Source: Isoetes taiwanensis
Lineage: Eukaryota; Streptophyta; Lycopodiopsida; Isoetales; Isoetaceae
Length of the DNA stretch: 64,000 nucleotides
Direction of reading: 5' to 3'
NCBI GenBank assembly: GCA_021234155.1
Contig: JAJEKV010000012.1
Span: forward strand, 6,513,789 to 6,577,788
Shown: positions 1 through 13,184 of the stretch, in pieces
Position numbering within the stretch: the stretch's first letter is position 1
Layout of the letters: every line of letters starts with the position of its first letter
Program-made: the position numbers and the translations under genes
Notes under the pieces: model-generated
What the model saw: the letters and a program-made list of their open reading frames with translations, nothing else
Told to the model about the DNA's origin: nothing
Databases searched by the model: none

Positions 1-16
1 TCGCAGCATTGTTGAT

Positions 17-371
17 ATGGCACGTTGTTTGCTCGCTCAATCCTCAACACACATTCAATTTTGGATTGAAGCAGTAAGATACTCAGTTTACCTTCTCAAT
101 AGATTGTCCACTATTGCTGTGAAATATCATATTCTAAATAAGCTTTCACTGGCACAAAGCCAAATTTGTCTCACTTGCGTGTCTTTGGATGTGTTGCCTT
201 ATGCTTATTCCCAAAGCTAATCGCAAGAAACTTGAGCATACTAGCAAGAAAATGATCTTTTTGGATTTCTCTGACCAGTGCAAGCATGAATATAGGCTGA
301 TTGATCCAGATAACAAGAAGCTTTGTGTTAGTCGCGATGTTATTTTCCATGAAGATGTTTCAGCATTTTAG
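17..371 (+). pseudogene. Copia integrase C-terminus and linker (broken)
   Basis: Positions 17-145 encode the late integrase core (ARCLLAQSSTHIQFWIEAV, then YLLNRL), matching the copia consensus for this stretch. After a frameshift, 189-371 encodes the conserved linker, with MIFLDFS in place of the usual VFLGY and then YRLIDPDNKKLCVSRDVIF, which closely follows the copia pattern YRxYDPxxxxxxxSRDVxF. In a live element this part belongs to the enzyme that inserts cDNA into the chromosome. The two frames and the stop at 371 show it is dead. Confidence 0.85.
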
Positions 372-576
372 CAAGGTTCAGAAACTCCTAATGTAGAATT
401 TATTGATATCTCTGCATGGATAACAGATAACATCGTAGCTTCTAATCCATCGGATTCAATTTCTGATATTCCAGCACCTCCAGTAGTTCCAGCACCTATA
501 ACAGTTCCAGCACCTGCAGCAGTCCCAACATCTACAGTGCTTACAGCACCCCTGTTTTCTGATTACGGCGCAGATC

Positions 577-1198
577 TTGACCCATCTGATCCAGGAGGTG
601 ATTTTGATCATCCTGATTAAGGAGGAGTTGAAGAAGAATTTGGTCTCAGATAAAGGAAACGTTTTCCTCCTCAAAGGTTTGCCTTCTATGTTGAAATTAT
701 GCCCAACATTATGGAGTTTTGTGGTGCTGCTATTATCAGTGAACCCTATTTCATGTGCTACTGCACCTCATTGGCAGCAGGCAATGGACCACGAAATGGA
801 TTCTATTGTCCAAAATGGCACTTGGGATTTGGTTCCTCTTCCTCATGATCGGAAGGCCGTTGGTAACAAATGGATCTATAAATGTAATCTCCATCGTGAT
901 GGCACCATCAACAGCTACAAAGCACGTTTGATTGCACAGGGTTTCATCCAGCAATATGGCATTGATTACTTGGAAACATTTTCTCCAGTGGTCAAGATGA
1001 TGAGCATCCGCATTCTTCTTGCATTTGCTGCTCATTATAATCTTGAGGTTCATCAAAATGATGTCAAACAACATTTCTTAACATCAAACTTGATGCAAAA
1101 ACATATATAAAGCAACCTCAGGGTTATGTCAAAGCTGGTGCTGAGCATTTAGTATGCAAATTGACGAAGGCACTTTATGGGTTAAAGCATACAAGACC
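577..1198 (+). pseudogene. Copia reverse transcriptase, N-terminal half (broken)
   Basis: The frame from about 760 encodes HWQQAMDHEMDSIVQNGTW, VGNKWIYKCN, SYKARLIAQGF and YLETFSPVVKM, the signature opening of copia RT, which copies element RNA into DNA. The frame ends near 1110. About 1108-1198 in another frame gives QPQGYVKAGAEHLVCKLTKA and LYGLKHTRP, the next conserved block, followed by a stop. The first catalytic Asp block is present but altered (HQNDVKQHF where DVKTAFL is usual). Confidence 0.88.
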
Positions 1199-1235
1199 AT
1201 AGATTCTTTCTTCAAAGACCAAGGATTCCAGCCAA

Positions 1236-1860
1236 TTGAAGCTGATTCTAATCTACATCCGTCATAAAGGCCAGTTCTTACTCATCATTGCTTTGTATAT
1301 AGATGATTCCTTGCTCATAGGCAACAATGAAACCAAGACAAGGCTTGCTGCTAAGTTTCCAATGGTAGACCTGGGTGAAGCTTGCTATTGTTTGAGTCGG
1401 CAAATTGCAAGAGACCTCTTCATATCTCTCAAAAGAAGCACATTGAAGAAATGCTTGAGCACTTTGGCATGGCTGATTGCAATCCATCTAGAGTTCCTAT
1501 GAATCCAGGTTCTCTTATCACCAAGAAAGATTGTCCACAATCTGATGCTGAACGTCTTTCTATGGCAAAAGTTCCATTTCGGCAATTGATTGGCAGCCTC
1601 ATGTATTGCATGATTTGCACCAGACCCGATATTGCATTTGCTGTTATAGCTCTCAGCCAATTTTCAGCAGACATAAGCATTGGGAAATGGCCAAGCACAT
1701 TCTCAAATACTTGAAGGATACTGCTGATTATGGCCTTACATATCGCAACAATAGTGATTCCTCACTTAGTAATGTGATAGACAACTCTAGGTCCACATCC
1801 GGCATTTGTTTTCTGCTTGCCAATCTTCTAAACAAGAAGGTTGTCAAATCAGTCCTACCT
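1236..1860 (+). pseudogene. Copia RT C-terminal half and RNase H start (broken)
   Basis: Near 1296 the frame reads ALYIDDSLLIGN, the YVDD catalytic box of copia RT in YIDD form, then a broken DLGEACYCLS block. From 1382 another frame gives KKHIEEMLEHFGMADCNPS, then FRQLIGSLMYCMICTRPDI and AFAVIALSQFSA, the conserved end of RT. From about 1680 a third frame gives KHILKYLKDTADYGLTY, and near 1786 DNSRSTSGICFLL, the RNase H entry motif. At least two frameshifts occur. Confidence 0.85.
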
Positions 1861-2089
1861 TGGGCTTTATTTCAGACTCTGCAGGCTTTTTCCAAGTGCT
1901 TCTCCATTTTTGTTGGTTTGTTGATAGCACGGGAGGCGATCAAACATCTTTTCTGGCCATGCCCCTCTATCCACACCCTACTGGAGACTCCATAGTGGTG
2001 GGCACCACTGCCTCCAGACCCCTCAGCACCTCCATTGGCAGCATCAATTCATCCCCTTACACAGAGATGATGGGTTCTTGTAGGTATTG
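1861..2089. other. Unassigned stretch between two retroelement remnants
   Basis: I see no domain, repeat or boundary signal here. It separates copia RNase H from a LINE remnant; no target-site duplication can be placed. Confidence 0.4.
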
Positions 2090-2830
2090 TCTCTATTCAA
2101 GCATGGTATGAAGCAGGTCGCCTACTGTCTTGGCCTGAATTTCAGGCAAAATTTTTGCTCTCTCGTTGGGATTATCTCTATGGGAGAAGGTCTCAGAAAA
2201 TTTGCCTCTTATAGTGCAAATTGGTGTTGCTGAAAGGGTGCCATGGGACTGTCATGAAAATATTCACAAAGGCAAGCACTTGGTTAAATTAGTATATCGC
2301 CTTCTTTTAGCACCACAGCCCCTCTAGTTGCCAGATGGGTGGCACCTACAAGTTCCACAACCCACTTTGTGTCATACATGGCGATGGCTTTGGGATAGAT
2401 TGCTCCACCCTAAAGTCTATGTACTATGGTGGCAGGTTATCCACAGGTGCCTGCGGGTAAATGCCTTCCGACATTGCTATGATCCTCGCATATCTGCAGT
2501 ATGCCCGCTCTGACTTTCAGATGTTGAGACTCTTGAGCATTGTCTCTTTGATTGTCCTGAGGTTCAACCAGCGTGGTCCTGGCTAAGGTTTGTTTAACAA
2601 TACACTGAACCGCCGATGCATCCTCTTGGTGTCCTATCCCAATGCATGGCCTGCAGCTAAACAAAGGGCATTCCATTTTGGTTCCGGTTGCTCCAATGGT
2701 GGATATAGGAGCGTCGCAGACACCACATCTTTCAGGGCATTAATTCATCTGCACGCGGTGTTATTACGGTGGCCCAGAAAAGGATATTGACAGCCTATAA
2801 GTGTTCCTCCCTTGAATTAGAAATGATAAA
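2090..2830 (+). pseudogene. LINE remnant with zf-RVT domain
   Basis: The frame starting at 2328 encodes WRWLWDRLLHPKVYVLWWQV and later DPRISAVCPL, a stop, then DVETLEHCLFDCPE in the same frame. This is the zf-RVT zinc-binding region found at the C-terminus of plant L1 LINE ORF2: a Trp-rich approach, CP.(C), EH and DCP elements. One stop at 2511-2513 falls where the second Cys of the first pair would be. About 100 further codons follow with additional stops, so this is only the 3' end of a dead LINE. The upstream limit is approximate. Confidence 0.7.
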
Positions 2831-3029
2831 ATGCATGTGGATTCAGTATCTTCGAATTGATTCTTATCGTTAGTCTCCTATTCTAGAGTAAGTACATTGT
2901 GCTCTAGGCTCGTGCTCCTGTGGCATCTTTTTGTGCTTACATAGTTAGATGAGACATGTAAATTTTGTACTTCTTATCTGATTAATAAACTTTTTGGCTC
3001 TCGTCCTTCAAAACAAATAACTATATGCC
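2831..3029. other. AT-rich flank left of element A
   Basis: About 200 bp without ORF or motif, possibly the 3' untranslated tail of the LINE remnant. It ends at the ATGGT target site used by element A. Confidence 0.35.
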
Positions 3030-3034
3030 ATGGT
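3030..3034. repeat. Target-site duplication of element A, left copy (ATGGT)
   Basis: ATGGT lies directly outside the left LTR; the same five bases lie directly outside the right LTR at 15691-15695. Five bases is the normal duplication for plant LTR retrotransposons. Confidence 0.9.
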
Positions 3035-4439
3035 TGTGAAGTCCCCTACTCATATACGGTGCCCGCACCATATACAAACAGGAGTTCATCCCCCATACCA
3101 GCTCCATACTGATACAGGGCCCTCCACGTATTACTGCAACCTTGATGAGTTCCAGTGGGAAGAACGAAGGGGTCATTTACCCTGTCTTCCTCAGGGCCTA
3201 CCTAGCTGTGGAAGCGTAAACATACATGTCAGTATACAACATCAACATCACATAACCATCTCGAAGGATGGCTCATCACATATCTGCATAGACAAAGATC
3301 AGTACATCACATGGGGAATCCTACCCAAGGCTCAGACTCAAGGGAATGACTGACGGCTTGGGTCTCCGTGAGTTCATTCGCATGAAATTCATGGCAATGG
3401 ATTTGGTTGGCATGAGAACATGGCTTAGGGTAGTCCACTCCATCCGCCCCTCCCGTGCACACTTTGCGGTAGGTTGAAGAGTGTTGGGACTGACCTGAGT
3501 AGCCACGGATGCATAGCTAAAGGGGCTATTCCCTCGGGTTGCATCTCCCGGTTCGATGGGGCGGTAGGGATCACTCCCTCCAGAGATCTACATGCTGACT
3601 CAAGGTGACTAGAGGGCCACCGCCCTTATTCGACTTGAACCCAATGGAGAGTGATGCATCACTCCACGGGTGTCGAGCCCATGCCTTACCCACACTCAGT
3701 GGCAAGCCATTAGACCTCCTTATGAGCCAGTCTGGCCCCTTCACCCACAACCAGGTGTGGTTCTTGTACACAGGCCGAATTTACAGTGTGCTAAAGAGGC
3801 TAGCTAGGAGCATCAACTACTAGGCTGTAAGTCTCTACCGAGATCATCCATCCATCCACATTATCACAGAACTAAAGAATAATATCTAATCTACATCATA
3901 GAAGTTATGTTCTTTAGTTAGGGCTCGCTATCTGGGGTTCTATGTGGCTGCTATGGGCAATTCAATAGGCTAAACATGCTAATTCTATGCCCTGAAGGCG
4001 GATTGACGAAATACCTGGTCCTCAGCTTGCTCCTCTTGATCCGAATGCGTCCATGTCGCTGTCTTGCTTGGGGATGCGGTCGGAAAGGGAATCTGACGAG
4101 CTAGAGTGCTCAGGCAGATCTTGGGAGTCGGGATTGACTCTTTGGGCGCGCGAAACGGAGCTCGGAATGACTGTGGATGAAAAAGAGAAAGTTAGGGTTT
4201 GGTTGCCTTACATAGGCTATCAGTTAGGGTTAGGGTTTCCATGACCCTTGGTATGCCCACTTAATGGTTAGAGGTCTAAAGTGCGCACATTGATAAATGT
4301 GTGCACACTTGCAAGTTGCCCCTTAGGGCGCTACTTGCTTGGCTATACGTCGGCGTACACGTCACTTGGAATGACGTGTACGCGTGACGGTGCAGTACGG
4401 TATACGTCTTGAGACCGTATATCGTATTGGAACGTCACA
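3035..4439 (-). repeat. 3' LTR of element A
   Basis: On the minus strand it begins TGTGACGTTCC and ends GGGGACTTCACA. It is about 105 bp shorter than the partner LTR, mainly through three deletions that each end in 3-5 bp of microhomology. It holds the GC-rich core (about 3425-3465) that is shared with the LTRs of elements B and C. Confidence 0.92.
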
Positions 4440-4455
4440 TTCTCCCCACCTTAAA
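4440..4455 (-). promoter_or_regulatory. Polypurine tract of element A
   Basis: On the minus strand TTTAAGGTGGGGAGAA abuts the first base of the 3' LTR, where plus-strand DNA synthesis is primed. A second copy, AAGGTGGGGAGAA, lies about 40 bp upstream at 4480-4492. Confidence 0.85.
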
Positions 4456-4492
4456 ATGATGTTGTCCGCAGCATCGTGGTTCTCCCCACCTT

Positions 4493-7400
4493 GGGATCTT
4501 CTTAACCTGCAATCAACTTGATGCATACAATTTATTATTACTATACTTACACAATTATTAGAATTACTCTAGGGTAATGTTTAAGACATTACTGTACTAT
4601 TTCATTATCCAATTAACTTATCACTTCATAACTTAATCAATGCATGGTAATTACTAACCTTACTTAATACAACATTTAAGTTTATCAAAGTTTATCAATT
4701 TCATACAAAATTTACACTTCCAAGGTACTCTTCATCCCTTGCAACATGTTATAACAAAATTCGTGTTGCAAGTCTTTGCACCTTGAAATCCTGCATTAAT
4801 TTTACAATATCTATAATTACAAGACTTTGTCGCGGTGGCCTTCGCCACCGCTGGTGGTTGTTTCTTAACAAAAGATTTAATTGTAAAAAATTTGTATTAA
4901 TATTACCTTTAGATCCTTAGATCCATGATGTAGGTGAAGATAAATGGCAATATGATGTTGTAGTGGACGAACTAAAAATGCACCAATTAAATTTTGAATT
5001 GCGAAAAGCACAAATTAGATGCACATATAATCATATACTCTTGAATCTTGGCATTAATAGAAAAGGATGCTTGCAATTGAAAATTGGGCTCTATGCAATC
5101 ATCCTCTTGAACATTTATCATGCCCGATTATGAGTACGAGACACATATTAGTGGCTAAAATACTAATGACATAAAACTTGTTTTTTATGCCAAGATTATA
5201 AATAATGGCAAAATTGAATCTTCAGGATAGCCCAAGTGTGATGCATCATGTGATTTCCTTGTACACCGAAACTTACAATTGTGGCAATACAAATCAAGGA
5301 TTGCAATAAAAAATCAAGGATTCAACTCCCGGGCAAGTTTTTTTGGGAGAATGATGTTTGCAATCCAAAATGTCTCTGCAATGCAAAATTTGTGACATAG
5401 AGGTAGCAACGCATTTTTCTGCAAGTCCTGAAGCCTACGAGGAATCTTGGTCCTCCATGCTAATTAATGATCATGAAGCAAATTCACCTTTACCAAGTTC
5501 TCAAGAATATCCCTAGGTATTGCATTATAATAATGTAATAAATTTTCATTCAATAGAAAAGACGTCCACTAAAAAAAAAATCCTCATAAAATGTTGATTT
5601 GCCCAAGTAGAAGTTGGATTAATACAAAAGCTTCTACCATCTTGCAACTTGAAAGTCATTGTTCATAAACAATCGCAATGAAAACAAATGATTTACAATT
5701 GTAGACATAAAAAAGCTGCTGAGATCAGATGATGCTATTGGCAGAAAGAAAGATAAAGTCATTAACATAACAAATCCAGAAAATGAGGGTGTTGTTAATT
5801 TTAATTATTGGTCACTCGGGAACATGCACATAATGGTCACTCGGGAACATGCACATAAACCCTCCTTTGAACTTGAAAAATATAGGCTAAGGTGGATCAT
5901 AATATTTCAGGAAACAGCAACAGGGCTCATACTCTGGCTCATACTCTGTACAATTAATGAATTGAACAAAGTAAGAAACTTTAACTTTTGGCAGAAAATA
6001 ACAGCATAAATGAGCCTGGGGCTATAGAATACCAATTATACGGCCATACTCAAAATATACGAAACTGCAAACTCAAGACCATTAGAATGATCAATTTCTG
6101 GTTTCAGGAAAGCCTCCTAGCAAAACCAGCTGCTCATCTTGGAATTAAGCATGTTTTTCAGTGCAAATCATCAGAAATTTTAAGCGTTCTTCATCCCCTT
6201 ATAACATTTTAACCCTAGGTAAAAACCTTGTCGGGTTTGCAACAGAGGCTTTGGCTTCAGATCAGGTCTTGTGGTCTATTTGTATCCGCCCAAAGGAGCA
6301 TAAGATGCTACGGACCTTAACTATAGGAGCAAATCCAAGGAGGAAAAACACATAGAAATGGGCAATTACAGTTTTAAGAAGTCCTTAATCCAGCATGCAA
6401 ACTCAAATTAAAAGTCCGAAATTGGTATCTCTGGGCCTTTTGGCAAAGATCTTGGCTTCCACCATCATAAGCGCAGCTCCAGTCTACTGTCAATTTTTGG
6501 ATGGTACTTACTACTGCTGACCGATAAAGGATGATATCTTTTCGAGTTTGCCATAACACAGTCGCCTTCTAGCAATTTGCGAAACCAACAAACACAGCCT
6601 ACACAACCATTTGTAAGCTTATATTCATGGTGGCAAATTCCTGGTTGAGTGAATCAAATTTGCCATCGCCTGGAAGGAAGATTTTTGCAGCGGGGCACAA
6701 AAATCCAACTGGGCACAAGAATGTTGCCCTCCTTTCTCTCTTATCTTGCAAAGAAAACATCTAGAACCGATTATTACAATCGACACTGAAGTCCCGGTGC
6801 TCTTTCGACCAGAATCTGGATGCGCTTCTCCATCTCTTTCACGTCTCTTTCACCCGAAATGTGTTCTGTCCATCTCTCAACATAATCTGTTAACTATTCT
6901 ACACCTCTAATTGCAAGCTTGGCCTGGCTCCTTTTTATACGAACCAAAGAGCCTTCTAGAACTTGCAAGAGAAGTTCCTAGTAGATACGTGAACAAACAG
7001 AGTTCGTGTTCTAGAAGAGCCATGACCTTCTAGAAGGTTCCAGGACGAATAGGATCTTCTTGAGGCCACTGCTTGCTTCCTAAAGATTTTGAGGCTTACA
7101 CATGTTTAATTGTAAGCATAAAAATTTCTATAAACAATCAACTATTTAAGCTGCCCTGTTATCGATCGTATTTTCCAGAAACTTTTGGAGATGCTATTTT
7201 TGGAGATACTATTAGGCTTAGGTGTCTACTTTTGAAAGGTTTAATCTCGTCCCTAATATTTTAGAGGGTTACACGTGTGCAAGTCTAAGCAAAACTCAGC
7301 TTTCCATAACAATAGCAAGTATCTTCAAGCTGCCCCCTTATCCTCCATATTACAATTATATATTAGAGATATATTTACTAGCTTACACAAGATTTAAGCG

Positions 7401-10200
7401 ATTAGTTTCAATGGTAGAAATCACAACTACTCTAGAACTATCTATACAAGTGCTCATGGTGCGACTCCCCGCCGGTTCTTCGTTCCCGTTGGCCTCCTGG
7501 ATTCACACCACTTTGGAATATTAATGTAAAGTTGGTTATAAGGGAACCACCCCATCTATCTACATGAATGCATGACTAATCTCCCGGCGTAAGAAGAGGA
7601 TGCTTCTTCCATCGTGGCCGTGGAGACAGTGCCAATAATGCCTATATGACGCTCATACCTACACCTTTAGTTGCCTGAGACGTGGAGGATAGGGTCCTTC
7701 CCGTATTTGGGCGTGAAGGATAGGGTCCTCCCCGTAGGCATTGACTAGAGGTGCTTTCCTATCAATGCATTCCTGAATGACCTCTTATCTCTCGAGGTCG
7801 TCTACTTCCGTGAGACGGAAGTAGAGTTTTTAATCTACCTTCTAACTCCTTTAAGCAAAACCGCGGTCATGCCTACAATGACATTACACCACGTCCTAGA
7901 GATCACCGTAGTGGTCCCATCATCGGTAATTACGCATGCAACCATACCTGGCATAGGTTGCATGCGTAGATTAATCTTAACTACACATGAAATTAATCTA
8001 AACACAAATCGACATGCCTGAGCCGATTTTTGCTGGCTCCTTTAATGCATGTGATTAACATAATTACCCTAAGGTAATATTTATGAATTAACATTATCAT
8101 AGTATCGGATACATTACTTCCGATAGTACAATTATATTTACTCTAAGCTTTGCAATATTTAGCGACTTTTAGATCGCGATTATTTAAACAATAACCCTGA
8201 TTTAGACCTATTGTTACATAGACAAAGTTTTAATTATCATACACAAGAATTATATGTGCTTCTTATTCTCTTCCTTGGGTCCTGCATTACCCTTGGAAGT
8301 ATATCCCTAAGATGCACTTAAGTATATCTGAATTCTATTTTCTATTTATATTTATAAGGACCCCGAGGTCATATAGCTATCCTTGGAAGGAATTGCATCC
8401 TTGCGAAGGATTAATTAACATGCTACCTCACATTACCGTTGTTATTTAACTTATTTCCCTATGATACATATATGTACAAAGAAATTCTATGCGGTTATTA
8501 GGATCTATATTTAACTTGTCAATAAGACACATTAAAGCTTATTATACATGGGCACACCTTACCTAAGGCTAGGACGCATCCATCCATTGAGCCGGCGTGG
8601 AGTAATTTGGAGATGACTTGGTCGTTGCATTGCTCCCATATTTTTGCTCCACTTCATTGGTGTAGTTAGCTATCACGTCAGTCTCGCACGTTGAAGGCCT
8701 CCTGTTCATTCGCTTCGGCCATTGCCGGAGTGAACTCTATTCTACGGGTCGGTCATTTCGATGCAAGTACGTTCAATCATAAGATTGAGCCCTCCCACTT
8801 TCTTCGAAAAGAAAATGGTCCTGCACCCCTTCAATGACGTTGTACACAACGTCATATCTATTCTCTCCCCTTAAGAGGTTATACGCTTCTTACTTAGCGA
8901 ATTAATTTACTAGCCTTAGCTAGCATATATAACCATCTAAGATGGATGCACATATTATGTTGTCATTTATTTCAATATAGTTATGGGTTACCTACTTAGT
9001 TAGAACGATTCTAAACCACAAGGTTTTATCATCATGACAATTCCTTTTGTCTCAAAAGACTATTTGATTACTATAATTCTTATTTTAGATGTACCTTACA
9101 TGTATTATTCTTTTATATTCTAGAGATTCCCCCTTTCTTAGTTATTTAAACTCTTGGAATATTCCTACCAATCGAATTGATGTCATCGTAACAAATTGGC
9201 CGGACTTGTTAGATTACTTCTTTTCTTTCGGTTGGATTATTCTTTTGGAGGTACTAGATTTATACATGGTCAACAATTATCCTAGTAATGATTCCTTCTT
9301 AGCGAGGTGATCAATCTCACCAATATGTTGGATGTCTGTTAACAATCGTGTATAATTTTAGTTACTCCTATGCGTTTCCTTCCCAATCCTTGACGCTTAG
9401 CTCAATCTTGGGGCAATCCTTTCAACGAGAATATCTGGAAATGCCTTCTAATCCCAATATGGATGTTACCGTCCATACATGTAACCTACTAGGCCCCATG
9501 GCCTTAGATGCTTGAGCTTGCTAGAAGCTCATCCACTCGTTGCCTGCTTGAAGTAGCAAGGTAACGTTCTTCCGAGTCGCTCGATACTTCAGTCTCCTTG
9601 ACGGCGGATCCTCTTTGATGTAGAGGTTGACTTTGTTCGTTAGAAACCTCTCATTGCTGGTGGCTTGATGGTGTAGTTGATCACTTGAAATCTTCCATGC
9701 CGCTTTTCAAAAGCCTGAAGGTGGCGCCGTTGAAGAAGATATTTCATCTTGAACTCTTTGTCTTGGCAGCTAAAGGACGACTCTGTATCCGATATTGTTT
9801 CTTCGACTCCATCGACGTCTCATACGTCGAGTCCTCTTGTCGTTATCGTGTTGCCTGAAGAGTGTTGAGGATGTTGATTGCTTCACCCCTGCAAATTGCC
9901 TGACATCTCTTTCTTTGATCTGTTACGCTATGGGAGGGGAGGAAAATTAAGGGAACTATATATGCAAAGCATATAGCTTACATAATTATAATTACTACTA
10001 GAGCTATTAGGTCCCCCTTGTGCCTCCCTTCGAGTTGCACGCCTATTCCTTGGCAATGTCATCGGTGTTCCTCCCGGTGCAATGGTGTTGACGATTTATA
10101 TCTTCCTATTTGTACGTCAGCTCGTACTCCGGGGTAACTTGTTGATATACTTGGGCCCTCCGGTGTTTGTCGGCTATGGCACAACACGCTTTGCATCACA
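4493..10200. other. Non-coding interior of element A
   Basis: About 5.7 kb of AT-rich sequence where pol would be expected in minus orientation. No frame on either strand shows protease, RT, RNase H or integrase motifs, and open frames are short. Either pol was replaced by non-coding filler, as in large retrotransposon derivatives, or it is too decayed to recognise by eye. Confidence 0.6.
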
Positions 10201-10202
10201 TT

Positions 10203-11394
10203 CTAATTAAAGGTGTGCTGGTCGTTGATGCTTTGATATTTCGGTCTGCCTCCTGATCCTGTTCTTGGGCGGTAATTGTTCCCCCCTTCATGATACTTGA
10301 AGCTATTTAGAGGCATCTCTTGAGGCTGTGCGCGATTCCTTTGGCTATACTCCTCTGGAGTTGTTCTCTTCTGCAGTTGTTCTTTGAATCGTCGATCCTT
10401 GGGTTCACCAAGTTGCATGCAAGTCCGCATGCAAGTCCGCATGCAAGTCATCGGCTCGGCTCGCCTAGTTGCTTCTTCATCGAGCTTCCAATCTTACTTG
10501 TTGATCCCCTCGATCACATGGCTTGGACTGTCACGTTCCACAGTGCTATGCCATCTTCTTGTCTTGAGGTACCTTCCGGTGACTTTGATTGTGCTCGTCA
10601 GTCTTGATCCTCCTGTTGCCTCTAGGGAGCTCGTGTCTCCAGCTTTCAGTTCCTGACCTTTGTCCCTCTATGCATGTCGGGTCGTTCCTCCTTCTATTGT
10701 TGAGGCCACTCGTGTCATAAGTTCGTCAAGTGTTGCCGCTGCCACAAGAGGTAGTGTTGCGCCCTTATGATGTCCTGGTGCAGCGCTGATGATCTTGACA
10801 TGACCGTTGTTGTCTCTTATTCTGACATTGGGTGGACGGGCAGTCTCCTACTTGAGAGCACTTCCGGAATTGTTGGGAGTCGAAGGTTTGCTTGGGCTCT
10901 GGTCGTTTCTCCCTCGTACTTGCTCTTCCATTTTGATCTTGGGCTATCGTTGTGCTTCCTTGCTTCCTTATTTGGTAGTCGAAGTGAAGGAGCTTCCTGA
11001 TCTAAGCGCTAAATCCGTAAAATATGACTCTAAACTCATGTTTCTCCACTATATGTGTGAACGCCCGAGATATACAATAGACATATACGCATTTACATTG
11101 GGATTTTAATTCATCCACTTTTCCAAACAACTACGAAGATCTACTTAAATGTTTATATTCCTTTAGGGTTTCCCCTCCTCCTATCGCATTTGATTCTTCG
11201 GTTTTGCTGCATCTTCTTCGTTCTAGTTGACTCCGGGATTCCTTGAGGTGCTGCTACTATTGTTGAGCTTCATGTCTGATCTGAGCTCGTCACCCCAAGT
11301 TGCGAAGAGTGTTCATCGATGTGATCCCTTGAAAAAGATGCTCCTCCTTAATGTGTATGTCCATCGTAAGGAATGCGGTGACCGCTCAACATCC
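10203..11394 (-). other. Element A interior, weak coding trace
   Basis: The minus-strand frame at 10203-10451 gives a basic, polar 82-residue stretch that begins with a short repeated Met-Arg-Thr-Cys unit, encoded by three copies of the 12-mer ATGCAAGTCCGC type near 10417-10449. I recognise no domain. It may be the eroded C-terminal part of the gag-like protein, but nothing shows this directly. Confidence 0.3.
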
Positions 11395-12747
11395 CTACAT
11401 GCGGTGTGTCATTGCAAGATTGCCGATGTGCGGTGCCATTGATCGCTTGAGTAGGGTCACCTGGCTATTGCAGTCGGGCATTCTTGAATGTCTTCGAAGC
11501 TCTGAGATCGTGGTCGGTAGGCAGGCATTGTCATTCCTCCGCAGGTTGAATTTCTGAGTGCGACTCCTGCTGCTTGGGCTTTGCTTCATTCCGAGGTGCC
11601 TCTCCTGTGCCTAGAAGTGTGGTCATCTCCATTGCCCCTACCATGGCTCCTTCTGGTCGCTTTTGCGTGATTGTCGTCTCCTCCGTCCTTTGGATCCTAT
11701 CCATTCGAGTCTCGCACTTCTTGGCTGACGTAGTAAAGTCGTCCTTCCTTTGGTTTCTAGGTGTTTCTGGGTCCGGAATTCTTGTTCGAGCGAAATATTC
11801 TCCTCCTTGATCTTGCCCCTAATGCTGATATAGGCCTTCAAGTCGGGGATGTTCCTTCCCTGACATGCGTTTCCTCCCCCTCATGGCCTCCTACTTTTTG
11901 GAACCGATGAAAGTTCCCCTGCTGGTGCAAGGGAGCTGGAAGCTCGTCCTGGTCAGCCTTAGGTGCTTTGTGGTTGCCTAGCTTAGTTGCTCCTTTTGTT
12001 GATGTTGCATGACATTCGCTTGAGTTGCTGGGCTGCAAGGTCGTGGTTGTCTTCCCTCCGGTTTCTATACGCTCCTGTGTCGCCATGACTTCTCTCGTCA
12101 AAGGAAGATTATGCCCTCTGGCCCTAGCTCGTGATGCTAACGCGGCATCGATGTCTAACGTCTTCCTGCATCTGTATTTTTCTGCCTTGCGTTCTTCCAT
12201 TTGAAACTCATGTGCGTCGAGTTGGTGAAGACGTCGAGATCCTCTTTCTGATGTGACCTCGTGGACGTGGTAGCCGGGAGGTTGACATCTAGAAAATTCT
12301 TGATGCTGTTGGTTACCAAATATTCTTCCCATTTGATGAAGATTGACGATAGGCCGGTGGTGTCCTGTTCTACTCGTTTGTCGGTTGAGGTGCTTGTCGT
12401 TGTGCTTCCCTCTCTTGGGTCTGCCCTTTGGGCCTCCTCTCCTTATCTGTCTGTACATCGGCTGGGACCTCGATGTCTTCAAGAAGTTGCGCCTCTAGCT
12501 CGTATGTGGCTCCAGCCCTGTACTTCGAAAGCAACGCTCGTATATCCTAGAGTCTAAGGGTCTACTTAAAAGGCTCTCCTACAACATTTTGGGCTCTATA
12601 AGCAAGCAAGATGGCTCGAGCAGCATTACTGGAGACATATCTATAATCTCCAAGTCTATGGACATTGTGTGGTATGGCATGAATTGAGGTTTGTTTTGCA
12701 AAGCCTTCATGATAAGATCCTAGCAAAGTTGGTTTGGGGGAGTCCAA
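11395..12747 (-). pseudogene. Gag-like region of element A (broken, unrecognised family)
   Basis: Three blocks on the minus strand resemble blocks in element B. Block 1 (12562-12747) contains IHAIPHNVHRLGDYRYVSSN and AYRAQNVVGEP; B has YRMPDDMSMSHKKVRYFSVN and VYKAENTVGHP. Block 2, starting near 12125 inside the frame 12482-11838, contains RARGHNLPLTRE and KTTTTLQPSNSS; B has HVRGRFSEAQLSRE and KTTSVLQPSSS. Block 3 (11395-11589) has VTLLKRSMAPHIGNLAM; B has VILVKQTVALHIFDFAI. Distances from block 1 to block 2 are nearly equal (437 and 433 bp). Position after the leader and a basic, polar composition suggest gag. No zinc knuckle is visible. Frames shift at least twice. Confidence 0.6.
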
Positions 12748-13184
12748 TCTCTACACATGGAGTGACTTGGGCAGCTCTAGACTCTAGCTCCTTTCTAGGT
12801 ATCCTGGCAATAGGGAGTGTCAATGTGGCGGCTATATAAGTCAAACTCTATTAGAAGGACACAGAATTAGGTCAAGGTTTATGCCTTTGGCATGAGCAGA
12901 GGTGATGTACAAATAGTTGAACTTGGGTTGCTATGCTGAGGTCTAGATGACTATAACAACGGGGTGTTCTTCAGCACATCTATCTAGGAGTAAGGCATCA
13001 GCTTCGAGCCGAGAGCAATACTTGCGAGGTACTAATGGGGTATGCTTCTATTTACAAACAAACCACAGTTTGGAAAAACAATTCAAGGGTTTGAGCAATT
13101 TTGGTCATTCTAGGTTCCTATTGCAACAAATTTTAGGCGATTTGGAGCTCTGTAGCTCAAGTTATGGAGGTTCAAAGTTTGGAG

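Larger units (their letters stand above)
1..1860 (+). mobile_element. Decayed Ty1/copia retrotransposon, pol region only
   Basis: Copia pol domains occur in the expected order on the plus strand: end of integrase, the post-integrase linker, reverse transcriptase, and the start of RNase H. Reading shifts among all three frames and is broken by stops, so the copy cannot encode a working polyprotein. No gag, protease or LTR is visible and the element is cut by the left edge of the window. After about 1860 no copia similarity can be followed. The domain identification is firm; the right boundary is approximate. Confidence 0.9.

Noticed and set aside
10320-11109. Several plus-strand frames of about 80-100 codons
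   Set aside because: They lie antisense to the element A interior, are Ser/Leu/Val-rich as expected from complement of a basic minus-strand frame, and show no domain.
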